This document shows, one piece after another, positions 7,333-15,884 of a stretch of DNA of 64,000 nt. The position numbers and the translations under genes were made by a program. This DNA is from Gemmiger sp. An50. Lineage in GTDB: Bacteria; Bacillota; Clostridia; Oscillospirales; Ruminococcaceae. The stretch spans positions 1-64,000 of the forward strand of contig NZ_NFID01000005.1 of assembly GCF_002161595.1 (NCBI RefSeq). The letters are read 5' to 3'. Within the stretch, counting starts at the first letter, position 1. Each line of letters begins with the position of its first letter. The notes beneath the pieces were generated by a model, which was not told the DNA's origin, did not search any database, and saw nothing but the letters and a program-made list of their open reading frames with translations.

Positions 7333-8553
7333 ATGACACAGGATACCATCTACATTAAATTATTCGGCGAGTTTTCCGTTTGGGTAAACGGTCAGCCCGT
7401 TCCGCTGGACAACTGCACCACCAAGGCCATACGGGTGCTGCAGTTTCTGTTGTTCCGATACCCGGCGGGCGTTTCCCGCAACACCCTGATGGACGCCTTT
7501 TTCGTGGAGGATTCCACCAGCGACCCGGCCAACAATCTGAACGTGACCATCTCTCAGCTGCGCCGCCGCCTGAAAAAGGCCGCGCTGCCCGGCGAGGTGG
7601 GCGTACAGCTGAAAAGCAACCAGTACACCCTCACCTGCTCGGTACCCATCCACAGCGATGTGACCCGCTTTGAGGAGTGCATGGCCCAGGCCGGGCAGAC
7701 CACCGACGCGGACCAGCGACTGGAGCTTCTTCTGGAGGCGGAGCAGCTGTATTCCGGCGACTTCCTGCCCCATCTGGCCATGGACGACTGGGCCGTGACC
7801 ACCGCAGCCAAATACCGCATGGATTACTTTGCCTGTCTGGACGCGCTGACCCAGCTGCTGCCCGAGCGGGGGGAATGGGAACAGCTGCTGGGCATCGCCA
7901 CCCGGGCCAGCGCGATGCATCCGCTGGAGGAATTTTTCTGCCTGCGCATCGACTGCCTGATGAACCTGGAGCGCTACCAGGAGGCAAAGCAGGTATACGA
8001 CCAGGCCATCCGCACCCTCACCGAGGATTTTGTGGTGAAGCCCAGCGCCGAGCTGACCCGCCGGTTCCAGCTGCTGAGCCTGGCCAACCAGGACAGTCAC
8101 GAAACCATCTTCGAGCTGAACAACCAGCTGCGGGAGGCCGAGCACCAGCGGGGCGCCTACTATTGCAGCTATCCCAGCTTCATCGACGTGTACCGTATGT
8201 GCTGCCGCATGATCGAGCGCACCGGCCAGAGCGCCTGTCTGCTGCTGTACTGGCTGGTGGACCCCAAGGGCCACGCCCTCACCGACACCGACAAGATCGC
8301 CCAGGCCGCGCCGCTTCTGTCCGGCGCGATCCACGACAGCCTGCGCCGGGGCGACGCCTTCACCCAGCACGGCCGGGACCGTTTTCTGGTGCTGCTCATC
8401 GGCACCGACCGGGAAAACTGCGAGATCGTGGACCAGCGCATCCAGGCCCGCTACAAGCAGCAGCCGGTGCGCGGGGTGGCGCTGCGCCACTCCCTGCAGA
8501 CCGTGGAGACCGACATGCCCTTCCCCAACAGCGGGATCTGGCAGCCCCAGTGA
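7333..8553 (+). CDS. BTAD/SARP-type transcriptional regulator with degenerate GGDEF-like tail
   Basis: A 406-residue protein, ATG at 7333 with GAGGTG upstream. Residues about 1-95 are an OmpR-type winged helix (IKLFGEFSVWVNG, then NLNVTISQLRRRL); residues about 100-250 are a bacterial transcriptional activation domain of TPR type (DVTRFEECM, HPLEEFFCLRIDCL, ERYQEAKQVYDQA). The last third resembles a diguanylate cyclase fold, but the signature is GRDRF instead of GGDEF (RRGDAFTQHGRDRFLVLL), so it is probably catalytically inactive and perhaps a sensor domain. The gene lies just outside the invertible promoter, and candidate binding sites lie before the fibre operon. Proposed role: phase-variable activator of that operon. 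Confidence 0.82.
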   Translation: MTQDTIYIKLFGEFSVWVNGQPVPLDNCTTKAIRVLQFLLFRYPAGVSRNTLMDAFFVEDSTSDPANNLNVTISQLRRRLKKAALPGEVGVQLKSNQYTLTCSVPIHSDVTRFEECMAQAGQTTDADQRLELLLEAEQLYSGDFLPHLAMDDWAVTTAAKYRMDYFACLDALTQLLPERGEWEQLLGIATRASAMHPLEEFFCLRIDCLMNLERYQEAKQVYDQAIRTLTEDFVVKPSAELTRRFQLLSLANQDSHETIFELNNQLREAEHQRGAYYCSYPSFIDVYRMCCRMIERTGQSACLLLYWLVDPKGHALTDTDKIAQAAPLLSGAIHDSLRRGDAFTQHGRDRFLVLLIGTDRENCEIVDQRIQARYKQQPVRGVALRHSLQTVETDMPFPNSGIWQPQ

Positions 8554-8570
8554 GAAAGAGTGTGAGACCT

Positions 8571-9029
8571 ATGAACGATTTTTGCAATATTCGCCCCAAC
8601 AACGAGCCGGGCCGGCATTTCTGCGGCTATGGACCGGTGAGCGTGCTGATTCAGGTGACCGGCCGCCAGGAGGACAGCTTCACCGGTGTGGCGATCCCGC
8701 TGTGCGGAGGCGTGCCGCCCTTTGCCTTTTCCAGCTTTGCCCAGCTCACCTCCCTGCTGGACGCACTGTGCGACGAGCTGGGCCGCCCGGTGCGCAGCGA
8801 CGAGCTGAACAGCTTCCGGTCCGGCAACGGCGCGCCGATCCGTCTTGCCCCGGCCCAGCCGGCGGCGGAACGTAAGCTGGGGCACTTCACCGTGGAGATC
8901 CTCTACCGCCAGAACCAGAGCATGCAGGGCCGGATCATCGTGCCGGGGCGGGGCGAGCTGCCCGCCGGGCGGCAGAGCTTCCGCAGCGACATCGAGCTGC
9001 TGCACCTGATGCGGGAATATATGGAGTGA
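8571..9029 (+). CDS. Uncharacterised small protein co-transcribed with the BTAD regulator
   Basis: A 152-residue protein starting ATG 8571, 17 bp after the regulator stop. No known domain or signal peptide is recognised. Its C-terminal half (FTVEILYRQNQSMQG, FRSDIELLHLM) is related to the first gene product of the minus-strand surface operon (5356-5889). One copy with the regulator and one at the head of the target operon suggests a family that modulates or reports on the surface system. This is inference from pairing; the biochemical role is unknown. Confidence 0.75.
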   Translation: MNDFCNIRPNNEPGRHFCGYGPVSVLIQVTGRQEDSFTGVAIPLCGGVPPFAFSSFAQLTSLLDALCDELGRPVRSDELNSFRSGNGAPIRLAPAQPAAERKLGHFTVEILYRQNQSMQGRIIVPGRGELPAGRQSFRSDIELLHLMREYME

Positions 9030-9055
9030 ACAGCAGCTTCGGATTGAATTTCATC

Positions 9056-9097
9056 CGCCGGACGCGGGGCAAACGCCCTTCGCGCCCGGCGTTTTTT
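9056..9097 (+). terminator. Terminator after the BTAD operon
   Basis: A GC-rich imperfect stem (about 9056-9091) followed by six T, 27 bp after the stop at 9029. Confidence 0.6.
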
Positions 9098-9135
9098 GCA
9101 CCCGATCCCCCTTCCCCCCTGTACACAGCAAAAAA

Positions 9136-9161
9136 GGCAGACCCTTTTACAAGGGTCTGCC
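9136..9161. terminator. Bidirectional terminator between the BTAD operon and glgA
   Basis: An 11-bp stem (9136-9146 with 9151-9161) with loop TTAC, A run to the left and T run to the right, so it can serve both converging transcripts. Confidence 0.8.
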
Positions 9162-9186
9162 TTTTTTGTTTTGTTCGGTTGTGTGA

Positions 9187-11136
9187 TTACCAGGGAGTGA
9201 GCTCCAGATACAGCTCCTTGTACTGGCGGGCGGAATTGGTCCAGGATACGTCCTTGGCCATATCCCGCTGGACCACCTCATCCCAGTGGTAGCGGCTCGT
9301 GAAGTACTCGGTCTTGGCCCGGTTGATGGCGTCCAGCAGCAGGCCGGCGTCGTAGCGGTCGAAGGTGAAGCCGTTGCCGCCGCCGTTAAACACGTTGTAG
9401 GGCTCCACGGTGTCCTTCAGGCCGCCGGTCTCGCGCACGATGGGCAGGGTGCCGTAGTGCATGGCGTTCAGCTGGGTCAGGCCGCAGGGCTCGAAGCGAG
9501 AGGGTACCAGCAGGGCGTCCGCACCGGCGTAGATCCGGTGAGCGCGGGATTCATCGTACTGGATGCAGGCGCTGAACATGCCCTTGTAGGCGCTCTCGTA
9601 GTAGCGGAAGGTGTCCTCATACTCCTTGTCGCCGGTGCCCAGCACCACCACCTGGGTGTTGCCGTCCATGATCTGGGGCACGATGGCGTTTACCAGATCC
9701 AGGCCCTTCTGGTTGGTCAGGCGGGAGATCAGGCCGATGACGAACTTGCTTTCGTCCTGCTCCAGGCCCAGCTCCTCCTGCAGGGCGCGCTTATTCTCGG
9801 GCTTGTGCTCCAGCACATTGGTGATGTCGTAATTCACGGCCAGGGCCGGGTCGGTGGCCGGGTTCCACATGCCGTAGTCGATGCCGTTCACGATGCCCCG
9901 CAGCTTGTAGCTGTGGTAACGCAGATGGTCCTCCAGCTCCTCGCCGTATTCCGGGGTCTGGATCTCGTGGGCGTAGGTGTTGCTCACGGTGGTGATGCGG
10001 TCGGCGTAGGCCAGGCCGCCCTTGAGCATGTTGGCGTCCCGCCAGGCCTGCTGCAGCGCGCCCATATTGAACACCTCGGCGGGCAGGCCGGTCCAGTAGC
10101 GGATGGTGGGAATGTTGTAGATGCCCTGGAACCGCAGGTTATGGATGGTGAGCACGGTCTTGGCGTGGCCCACCGGAGAATCCCGGAACAGGGTGCGCTG
10201 GAACACCGGCACCAGAGCCGCCTGCCAGTCGTGGCAGTGGATCACGTCGGGAATCCAGTTCATGTAATTCAGGGCAGCCAGCGCGGCCTTGCTGAAGAAG
10301 CAGTACTTGGGGATGTCATCCACCAGGCCGATGTAGGGGTTGCCCGCGGAGAAGAACTCCTGATTGTCGATGAAGTCGTAGACCACGCCGTCGCAGATGT
10401 ACTCCATGATGCCCACGTAGTAGCTGCGGCCGGTCTCGCCCAGGTCCATGTAGAACTCGCCCCGGTAGACCATCTTGTCCTGGTACTTCTGGGGGATGCA
10501 GGCGTAGCGGGGCAGGATGACCCGCACGTCGCAGTTCTGCTTTACCAGCTCGCGGGGCAGAGCGTACATCACGTCGCCCAGACCACCGGTCTTGACGAAG
10601 GGATGGCACTCGGAGCCGATGAAGGCCACGCTCCGGCGGGGGGTGTCGTACTGAGGCTGAGCGGGCGCGGGCTCCACTACAGGCTCCGCGGGCTGCTCGG
10701 CCACAGGAGCGGCCTCGGCGGCGGGAGCGGCGGTCTTGACCTCCTCAGCGGCTGCCTTCTTGGCAGCGGTCTTGGTCTTCTTGGCCGCAGGCTTCTTGGC
10801 GGCGGGCTTTGCCTTCTTGGCAGGCTCCGCCTTGGCGGCAGGCTCGGTCTTCTTGGCAGGCTCCGCCTTGGCAGCGGGCTCGGCCTTCTTGGCGGGCTCG
10901 GCCTTCTTGGCGGGCTCCGCCTTGGCGGCGGGCTCGGTCTTGGCGGCGGGCTCCGCCTTGGCGGCGGGCTCGGCCTTCTTGGCAGGCTCCGCCTTGGCGG
11001 CGGGCTCGGTCTTGGTTACGGGTTCACTCTTGACGGGGGCTGCTTTCACAGGCTCCGCAGGTTTCTTTGCGGAAGTCGAAGCACCTTTTGCTTCGGCGGT
11101 CTTTTTCTGGGTGGACTGCGCTTTTTTCTGTGCCAC
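9187..11136 (-). CDS. glgA: Glycogen synthase (GT5) with Lys/Ala/Glu/Pro repeat extension
   Basis: A 649-residue protein from GTG 11136 (AAGGAAG just upstream). Residues about 170-649 form a full ADP-glucose glycogen synthase: KTGGLGDV near the N-terminus, ITTVSNTYAHEI, and the EPCGLTQ motif in the C-terminal Rossmann domain. Residues 1-165 are unusual: a Lys-rich start followed by many copies of AEPAKK/AEPAAK-type pentads, then an Ala/Glu/Pro stretch. Normal GlgA is about 480 residues, so this is an added low-complexity tail, perhaps for glycogen or nucleic-acid binding or self-association. No other glycogen gene is adjacent. Confidence 0.9.
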   Translation of the reverse strand: MAQKKAQSTQKKTAEAKGASTSAKKPAEPVKAAPVKSEPVTKTEPAAKAEPAKKAEPAAKAEPAAKTEPAAKAEPAKKAEPAKKAEPAAKAEPAKKTEPAAKAEPAKKAKPAAKKPAAKKTKTAAKKAAAEEVKTAAPAAEAAPVAEQPAEPVVEPAPAQPQYDTPRRSVAFIGSECHPFVKTGGLGDVMYALPRELVKQNCDVRVILPRYACIPQKYQDKMVYRGEFYMDLGETGRSYYVGIMEYICDGVVYDFIDNQEFFSAGNPYIGLVDDIPKYCFFSKAALAALNYMNWIPDVIHCHDWQAALVPVFQRTLFRDSPVGHAKTVLTIHNLRFQGIYNIPTIRYWTGLPAEVFNMGALQQAWRDANMLKGGLAYADRITTVSNTYAHEIQTPEYGEELEDHLRYHSYKLRGIVNGIDYGMWNPATDPALAVNYDITNVLEHKPENKRALQEELGLEQDESKFVIGLISRLTNQKGLDLVNAIVPQIMDGNTQVVVLGTGDKEYEDTFRYYESAYKGMFSACIQYDESRAHRIYAGADALLVPSRFEPCGLTQLNAMHYGTLPIVRETGGLKDTVEPYNVFNGGGNGFTFDRYDAGLLLDAINRAKTEYFTSRYHWDEVVQRDMAKDVSWTNSARQYKELYLELTPW

Positions 11137-11574
11137 AACAACTCTTCCTTTCCAATGGTGATCGCACCGCGCCGCAGGGCGATGGGCCGCCCAAAAGGTT
11201 CCCCTTCGGCCCAGCCTCTGTTTCTTGGCCCGGTGTGGGAGCATTCCGTTTGGCGCTCCCGGGTCCCTATATCAAAAGTTAGCATATTCCCGCCGGAATT
11301 GCAATTGCCGAGGCGGTTTTTTCTTCTACCACTCTAAAGTTTTACACAAAGAAGCCCGTTCGCTGTGGAAAACTGCGTCGTTTCCGCGCAGGGATTTCCA
11401 CCGGTTGACGCCAGCAAACAGGCCATGCTATTCTGAATTTAAAAGAGGGCGTATTAGCCGGTGTGCTTTCCGATGATACAAAGGCGGCAGGCTGAGTTTT
11501 CCGGCATTTCCTGCCGGTCGGCCCGGTGCGTCTGACGCCCGGTTCCTTATTTTTTCAGAAAGGAGGACCACACC
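11137..11574. other. Intergenic region between glgA and a small membrane-protein gene
   Basis: 438 bp without a gene. It holds a plus-strand promoter candidate (11405-11434) and a GC-rich hairpin near 11500-11520 in the leader of the small downstream gene. I found no convincing minus-strand promoter for glgA and no recognisable riboswitch. Confidence 0.5.
11405..11434 (+). promoter_or_regulatory. Candidate promoter of the small membrane protein
   Basis: TTGACG (11405-11410), 18-bp spacer, TATTCT (11429-11434). The leader would be about 135 nt. Confidence 0.45.
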
Positions 11575-11745
11575 ATGAAACAGGAGCTTCGCAGCTTTGC
11601 TCTGCTTCTCTTCGGCATTTTGCTGGTGGAAGCAAGCCGCACCATGGGCGGATTGGAGGTGGACGAGCGAAGCCAGTTCTTGTTGCTGGCGGGCCTCGCC
11701 TCCGGTCTCTGGGGGCTGATCCGCATGTTTTTTCCCAAGGAATAA
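11575..11745 (+). CDS. Small membrane protein, 56 residues
   Basis: ATG 11575 follows a strong AAAGGAGG site. The product has two short hydrophobic segments (ALLLFGILLVEA and FLLLAGLASGLWGLI) separated by an acidic turn, and a basic end FFPKE, so it is a probable two-helix membrane protein. No family is recognised. It has its own promoter candidate and terminator and looks monocistronic. Confidence 0.65.
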   Translation: MKQELRSFALLLFGILLVEASRTMGGLEVDERSQFLLLAGLASGLWGLIRMFFPKE

Positions 11746-11770
11746 AACGGCCTTTTGCGCCAAAATGCAG

Positions 11771-11804
11771 AAGGACCGGTCAACTCTGCGGTTGACCGAT
11801 CCTT
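11771..11804. terminator. Terminator between convergent genes
   Basis: A 14-bp stem with one mismatch (11771-11784 with 11791-11804) and T run; it serves the small membrane protein and perhaps the converging transporter gene. Confidence 0.75.
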
Positions 11805-11847
11805 TTTTGTTTCAGTCAGCTTTCGAGCCGTCCGGCCCCTCCCCCGC

Positions 11848-12684
11848 TCACAGGTTGAGCAGCACCAGCGCCCCCAGGATCATGCCCGCCGCGCCCAGCT
11901 GGCGGCGGTTCAGCCGCTCCCGGAACAGAAAGAAGCTGGCCACGCTGATCACCAGGATCACCCCCACGCTGTAGGAGGGATAAACCAGGAAGGCGGGCAG
12001 CTCGCCAAGGGCGGCCAGCAGCAGCCGGGAGGACAGGAAATTGGGCACACCTGCCAGGATGCCGAAGAACACATCCCGCCTCGTAATGGTTTGGCGCTCC
12101 CGAAGCAGCAGCACCAGGGTAGCCAGCCCGGCGAACAGAAAGATATAGAACATGAACAGGCCGTCATCCTGCCGGCGGCCCAGCTGGTTGAACACCTTGG
12201 ACATGGCGTCGGCGGTTCCGTTGAGCAGCAGAGTCAGCACCAGCGGCAGCAGGTACACCTTGCTTTGTGCGGGTGCTGCCGTTTTACCGGGCAGGCCGTT
12301 CATCCCCACGGCAGCCACCACCGCCAGCGCCACGCCCAGCCCCTGCAACAGAGTGGGCCGCTCACCAAACAGCGTCACGGACAGTCCAATGGGAACCAGC
12401 ACCCCCAGGCGGGTAAACACCGAGGAAAGGATCGCTCCGTTTTTATGGATGCTGTAGCCGTTGGCGGCAAGAGACGCCAGATAGACAAGGCCGGTGATGG
12501 CTCCCAGCCAGCAGGGAGTGGCATCCCCGTTGTAAAGCGTCTTCGGCTGCAGGGTGGCAAAGGCCAGCAGGGCGCAGGTGATGTAATTGACCAAATACAC
12601 CCCATACGGACTGCTGGTGTTCAGATATTTCAGGACCAGAGCCAGCACAGCGCTGAACACCAGGGCCAGGATAAGAAAAAGCAT
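11848..12684 (-). CDS. DMT/EamA-family permease
   Basis: A 278-residue integral membrane protein with about ten hydrophobic helices in two EamA-like halves (FSAVLALVLKYLN at the start; the second half begins near VYLLPLVLTLLLNG). It includes the typical SVTLFGERP and FFLFRERLNRRQ motifs before the last helix of each half. The substrate cannot be told; the family exports amino acids, nucleotides or other metabolites. AGAAAGGGG precedes ATG 12684. It stands alone between terminators. Confidence 0.8.
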   Translation of the reverse strand: MLFLILALVFSAVLALVLKYLNTSSPYGVYLVNYITCALLAFATLQPKTLYNGDATPCWLGAITGLVYLASLAANGYSIHKNGAILSSVFTRLGVLVPIGLSVTLFGERPTLLQGLGVALAVVAAVGMNGLPGKTAAPAQSKVYLLPLVLTLLLNGTADAMSKVFNQLGRRQDDGLFMFYIFLFAGLATLVLLLRERQTITRRDVFFGILAGVPNFLSSRLLLAALGELPAFLVYPSYSVGVILVISVASFFLFRERLNRRQLGAAGMILGALVLLNL

Positions 12685-12800
12685 CTTGGAGCCCCTTTCT
12701 ATTTTTTGAAAACTTTCTCACTATACTATATAACATCTTCCCCGCAAAGGAAAGCCGCCGGGCCGACGCTTTTTCCCGCCCCGGATATACCCGAACACAC

Positions 12801-12833
12801 AAAAACCGGTCAACCATTGGTCGACCGGTTTTT
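12801..12833. terminator. Terminator hairpin between the DUF3795 remnant and the permease
   Basis: A stem of at least 11 bp (12801-12811 with 12823-12833) with A/T runs on both outer sides, immediately downstream of the DUF3795 remnant on the minus strand. Confidence 0.65.
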
Positions 12834-12864
12834 CGATAGTTCAGGCACAGCAATCGTCCTCATT

Positions 12865-13110
12865 TCACTTTCGGCTTCTTTGCGCCTGCTTTCTTTTCCG
12901 ATTCGCTTTTTCCAGCGTGGCGCAGTGGATGCAATACTCCTGATGCACCGTCCGCAGCTTTCCGCACCGGGCGCACCGGTACCGCTCGTTCTGCTGCCGG
13001 ACAAATTCCTCCAGACCGTTCGCCTGAAGGAAGGCCAGATTTTCCAGCATGCTCATGTGGTATCTTGTGCGGTACCGCTTGTCCAGCGCCTTGAGCCGTT
13101 TGCAGGGATA
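12865..13110 (-). pseudogene. DUF3795 gene, 5'-truncated remnant
   Basis: The last 81 codons match the C-terminal end of DUF3795 zinc-binding proteins: CKRLKALDKRYRTRY, MSMLENL, then CARCGK and CIHC. The N-terminal domain is missing. Homology stops within one or two bases of a MITE-like repeat (13112-13201), so an insertion or rearrangement at the repeat probably removed the 5' part. No start codon or ribosome site is convincing upstream. Confidence 0.65.
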
Positions 13111-13111
13111 T

Positions 13112-13201
13112 GACAACACCGCACAATTCCAACCAAACGGCGCAGAGCGCCGCGGCAAATTCTCCGGCGCGCTCCCACCTCTGGAATCGTGGGGCGCTGC
13201 C
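13112..13201. repeat. MITE-like palindromic element, partial copy
   Basis: The ends are imperfect inverted repeats: GACAACACCGCACAATTCCA at the left, and the reverse complement of the right end reads GGCAGCGCCCCACGATTCCA (15 of 20 identical). The inside (13155-13180) matches part of the 172-bp copy at 16969-17140. It abuts the truncated DUF3795 gene. Confidence 0.6.
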
Positions 13202-13238
13202 TTGGTATACAAATCCACACAGAAGGGGGCAAACGGAA

Positions 13239-14146
13239 TTGCAGGAAAAACGGCAGCTGATCCATTTTTCGGCGCTGGGAATACCGCATCTGTATTCTTT
13301 GGGAAAGGTGGAGCTGTCCGCCCATACCCAGCAGCGCCTGCTTCGCCACGTTCATCCCGATCAGTTCGAGGTGTGCTTCCACTATGACGGGCACCAGCAG
13401 TACGAGGTGGAAGGCGTGCAGTACACCACCCAAAGCGGCGATCGTTTTATCACGCGCCCCAACGAGCGGCACGGTTCCGGCGATTGCGGCGAAGAAAAAT
13501 CCAAACTATTTTATCTGATTTTTGAGCTGACCCCCGAGACGCAGCAATTTATGGGATTGCCTGCGGAATTGTCGGATTACATACGGGATACGCTTTGTCA
13601 GCTGCACTGCCGCCATATCCAGGGCGCGCACACCATTCATCCGCTTCTGCAAAAGGTGTTTGAGCTGTATGACCAGCCCGACCCCTTCCGGGCCGAGCGC
13701 ATCCGCGGCGTTATGGTGGAATTCTTTTACCAGCTTACCGGCTATATCCGCCGTCATCCCCTGCCCGGCAGCATGGATGGCTCCATTGCAATCGTGGTGC
13801 GACGTATTTCCGACGCCCCGGGCGAAGCCTGAACCGACCAGAATATGGCCGATCTGTCCGGCCTGTCACTTTCCTATTTCAAGCGCAAATTCAAACAGCA
13901 GACCGGATTTGCCCCCCCCACGATTATCTGCTGCGCATGCGGGTGAAAACCGCAAAACAGCTGCTGGCCAGCAGCGCGCTGACGGTCACAGAGATCGCCG
14001 GGTTGCTGGGCTTCTCCTCATCGCAGCACTTTGCCGCCAGCTTCAAGCTGTACGAAGGCAAAACGCCCACGCAATACCGCTGTTTTGCCAAAGAACAAAA
14101 CGGACTGCACAACGGAAAAGGTCGTGCAGCCCGTTCTCGGGAGTGA
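13239..14146 (+). pseudogene. AraC-family regulator, broken by a stop and a frameshift
   Basis: From TTG 13239 (AAGGGGG upstream) the reading frame encodes a cupin-like sensing domain (HPDQFEVCFHYDGHQ, RFITRPNERH) but stops at TGA 13829-13831. The same frame then resumes with MADLSGLSLSYFKRKFK, and the frame changes in a run of eight C at about 13913-13920 before the second helix-turn-helix (EIAGLLGFSSSQHFAASFK), ending at 14146. Two lesions make a functional protein unlikely unless the assembly is wrong. No target gene is evident. Confidence 0.75.
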
Positions 14147-14163
14147 TTCAACAGCGAATTTTC

Positions 14164-14907
14164 TTACTCGGTGTCCATTTGGGCGGAAAGCTCGTTGTAT
14201 ACGTTCAAATTATAGGCGTAGAACTGAACGGAGGAAAACTCCTCCCCTTCCTCGCAGACGATGGTGACAAACCGCGCCTCGTCGGAGAAGGATTCCCAGT
14301 CCTCCGCCGTCAGTCCGGGCTGGAACGCGGGCCACTTCTCCTGAAAACTCGCTTTGTCCTTACCGCCGATTTCCGAAGAAAGCGCCGGGGTTCCCCAAAG
14401 CGCGGTCGTGTCCGAGGCAGTTTGTTTCTGGCCGGACAGCGTATCCGAATCCAGCGGGCTATACGGAGAAAACACGGTGATCTCGTTCAGAGCGCTTTTC
14501 CCATACAGCGAATCCAGCTGCTGACGTACCTTTTCCAGATCAGCGCCGGCGGGGTAGATCACCGTAACACCGGCCAGGACCTCCTCGCCCGGGGCAGATG
14601 CCGTTTCGGAATCCTGCGCGACCGCCTTGAGATTGACGAAGGAAAACGAGAGGGTCGTTGCAGTTTCCCCAAAGACCTCCCGGTCGGAGACCAGAAACGC
14701 CGGTGCGTAGTCATCGTCCGACACCTGAAGATCGTCGGCGTCCGTAAAGCCGCAGGCGTTCATGACCTCGTCCATGTTCATGTTCCAGTTCGTGCCGGGG
14801 AAGGAAAGAGCGGTTCCTTCCCGCAAACTCTGCCCCGATTTGGCGCCGGAACAGGCACAGAAAAGCAGCATGGCAGCGGATACCATCACACAAAGCAGTT
14901 TCTTCAT
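14164..14907 (-). CDS. Putative lipoprotein of unknown function
   Basis: A 247-residue protein from ATG 14907 with AGGAGG upstream. The N-terminus MKKLLCVMVSAAMLLFCAC ends in a lipobox, so it should be lipid-anchored outside the cell. The body is soluble, acidic and not recognised as a named domain; repeated aromatic/acidic patterns suggest a small extracellular binding domain. It lies between the broken AraC gene and a YhhN-like gene, which gives no functional clue. Confidence 0.7.
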   Translation of the reverse strand: MKKLLCVMVSAAMLLFCACSGAKSGQSLREGTALSFPGTNWNMNMDEVMNACGFTDADDLQVSDDDYAPAFLVSDREVFGETATTLSFSFVNLKAVAQDSETASAPGEEVLAGVTVIYPAGADLEKVRQQLDSLYGKSALNEITVFSPYSPLDSDTLSGQKQTASDTTALWGTPALSSEIGGKDKASFQEKWPAFQPGLTAEDWESFSDEARFVTIVCEEGEEFSSVQFYAYNLNVYNELSAQMDTE

Positions 14908-15037
14908 GGCAAATTCCTCCCCGACTCGTGTTCTGCAGTGGTAAGTGACATTCGTGCTGGGGTTCTTGCTCATTTTCAGGATAATACAAAATACCGCGTT
15001 CCACAAGCTGCTGCAACGTGATAGCGTGCCCCCGTTC

Positions 15038-15706
15038 TCAGACCGCGAGGCTGACCGCGATCAGAAACATGGCATAGTAGTAGGTCAGAAGATTGGCCAC
15101 GTGCACGGCAGGGTGCCTGGAAGCGTAAAAATACAGGAACAAAATCAGCAGATCCGAAATCCAGAACAGCGCCGCCCCTGCCAGCACCAGAAAGCACCAG
15201 GGCTGGCCCATGCCAAAGGCCAGCTGCAGTCCCTTGCCCAGCAGCGCCGAGACAAAGGCCGCATAAAGCACCACCCATGGGCGCATCCGCCCGGTCTGCA
15301 TTCCCTGCATGCCGGACAGCGCCACCGCGCCGCCGGCTCCCAGCACCGCGGCCAGCGGCACCGGCCAGCCCATGGGCTGCAGCCGGCACAGGCCCCACAC
15401 AAACAGAGTGTGTCCGGCCAGAAAGGCCCCCAGTCCGGCCAAAAACAGGCCCGGACGGCGCAGGTCGTTGTAGAGCGCCAGCACCACATCCCCCGCCACA
15501 CAGCACAGCAGCGCCGGCAGCAAGCGCCAAAAAGCTTCGGGACGGCTGCCCAGGGCAGCGCACACCGCCGCCACGACCACAAACAAAAGGCTGCACAGTG
15601 TTTTTTCGGGCAGATAGCCCCGACCCGGCAGGCGCAGCCGCCGCACCAGCAGCCACAGGGCGGCGGTGTAGGCCGCTCCCATTCCGACGATGTACGGTAT
15701 GCGCAT
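15038..15706 (-). CDS. YhhN-family membrane protein (lysoplasmalogenase-like)
   Basis: A 222-residue protein with about eight hydrophobic segments. The family pattern is visible: CCVAGDVVLALYN, FLAGHTLFVWG near the middle and WISDLLILFLYFY near the end, the positions of the conserved Asp and His of YhhN/TMEM86 lysoplasmalogenases. AGGAGG precedes the start. Enzyme activity is inferred from the family only. It appears to be a single-gene unit. Confidence 0.75.
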   Translation of the reverse strand: MRIPYIVGMGAAYTAALWLLVRRLRLPGRGYLPEKTLCSLLFVVVAAVCAALGSRPEAFWRLLPALLCCVAGDVVLALYNDLRRPGLFLAGLGAFLAGHTLFVWGLCRLQPMGWPVPLAAVLGAGGAVALSGMQGMQTGRMRPWVVLYAAFVSALLGKGLQLAFGMGQPWCFLVLAGAALFWISDLLILFLYFYASRHPAVHVANLLTYYYAMFLIAVSLAV

Positions 15707-15884
15707 AGGCCGCGCCTCCTCTGCATTGTTCTACCTTCAGTATAGGAAAAAAACGCCTGACCGTCAATTTGTGCCCTGCCCCAAAATCCGGCAGAGCCTT
15801 TGAATACCCTGCGAAGCTCCGTTTTCAGGCCCCGTCGGTTGGGACTGCTGCACCCGAAAATCCTCTCTGCTCACAGACAAAAAC

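Noticed and set aside
10790-11040. Tandem repeats as a regulatory or CRISPR array
   Set aside because: They encode the in-frame AEPAKK-type tail of GlgA.
9286-11337. Plus-strand open frame opposite glgA
   Set aside because: Low-complexity Leu/Gly shadow; glgA motifs are on the minus strand.
13055-13218. Full-length 117-residue minus-strand protein including the region before DUF3795 homology
   Set aside because: The first 35 codons lie in the MITE-like repeat and have no ribosome site, so this part is not the native N-terminus.
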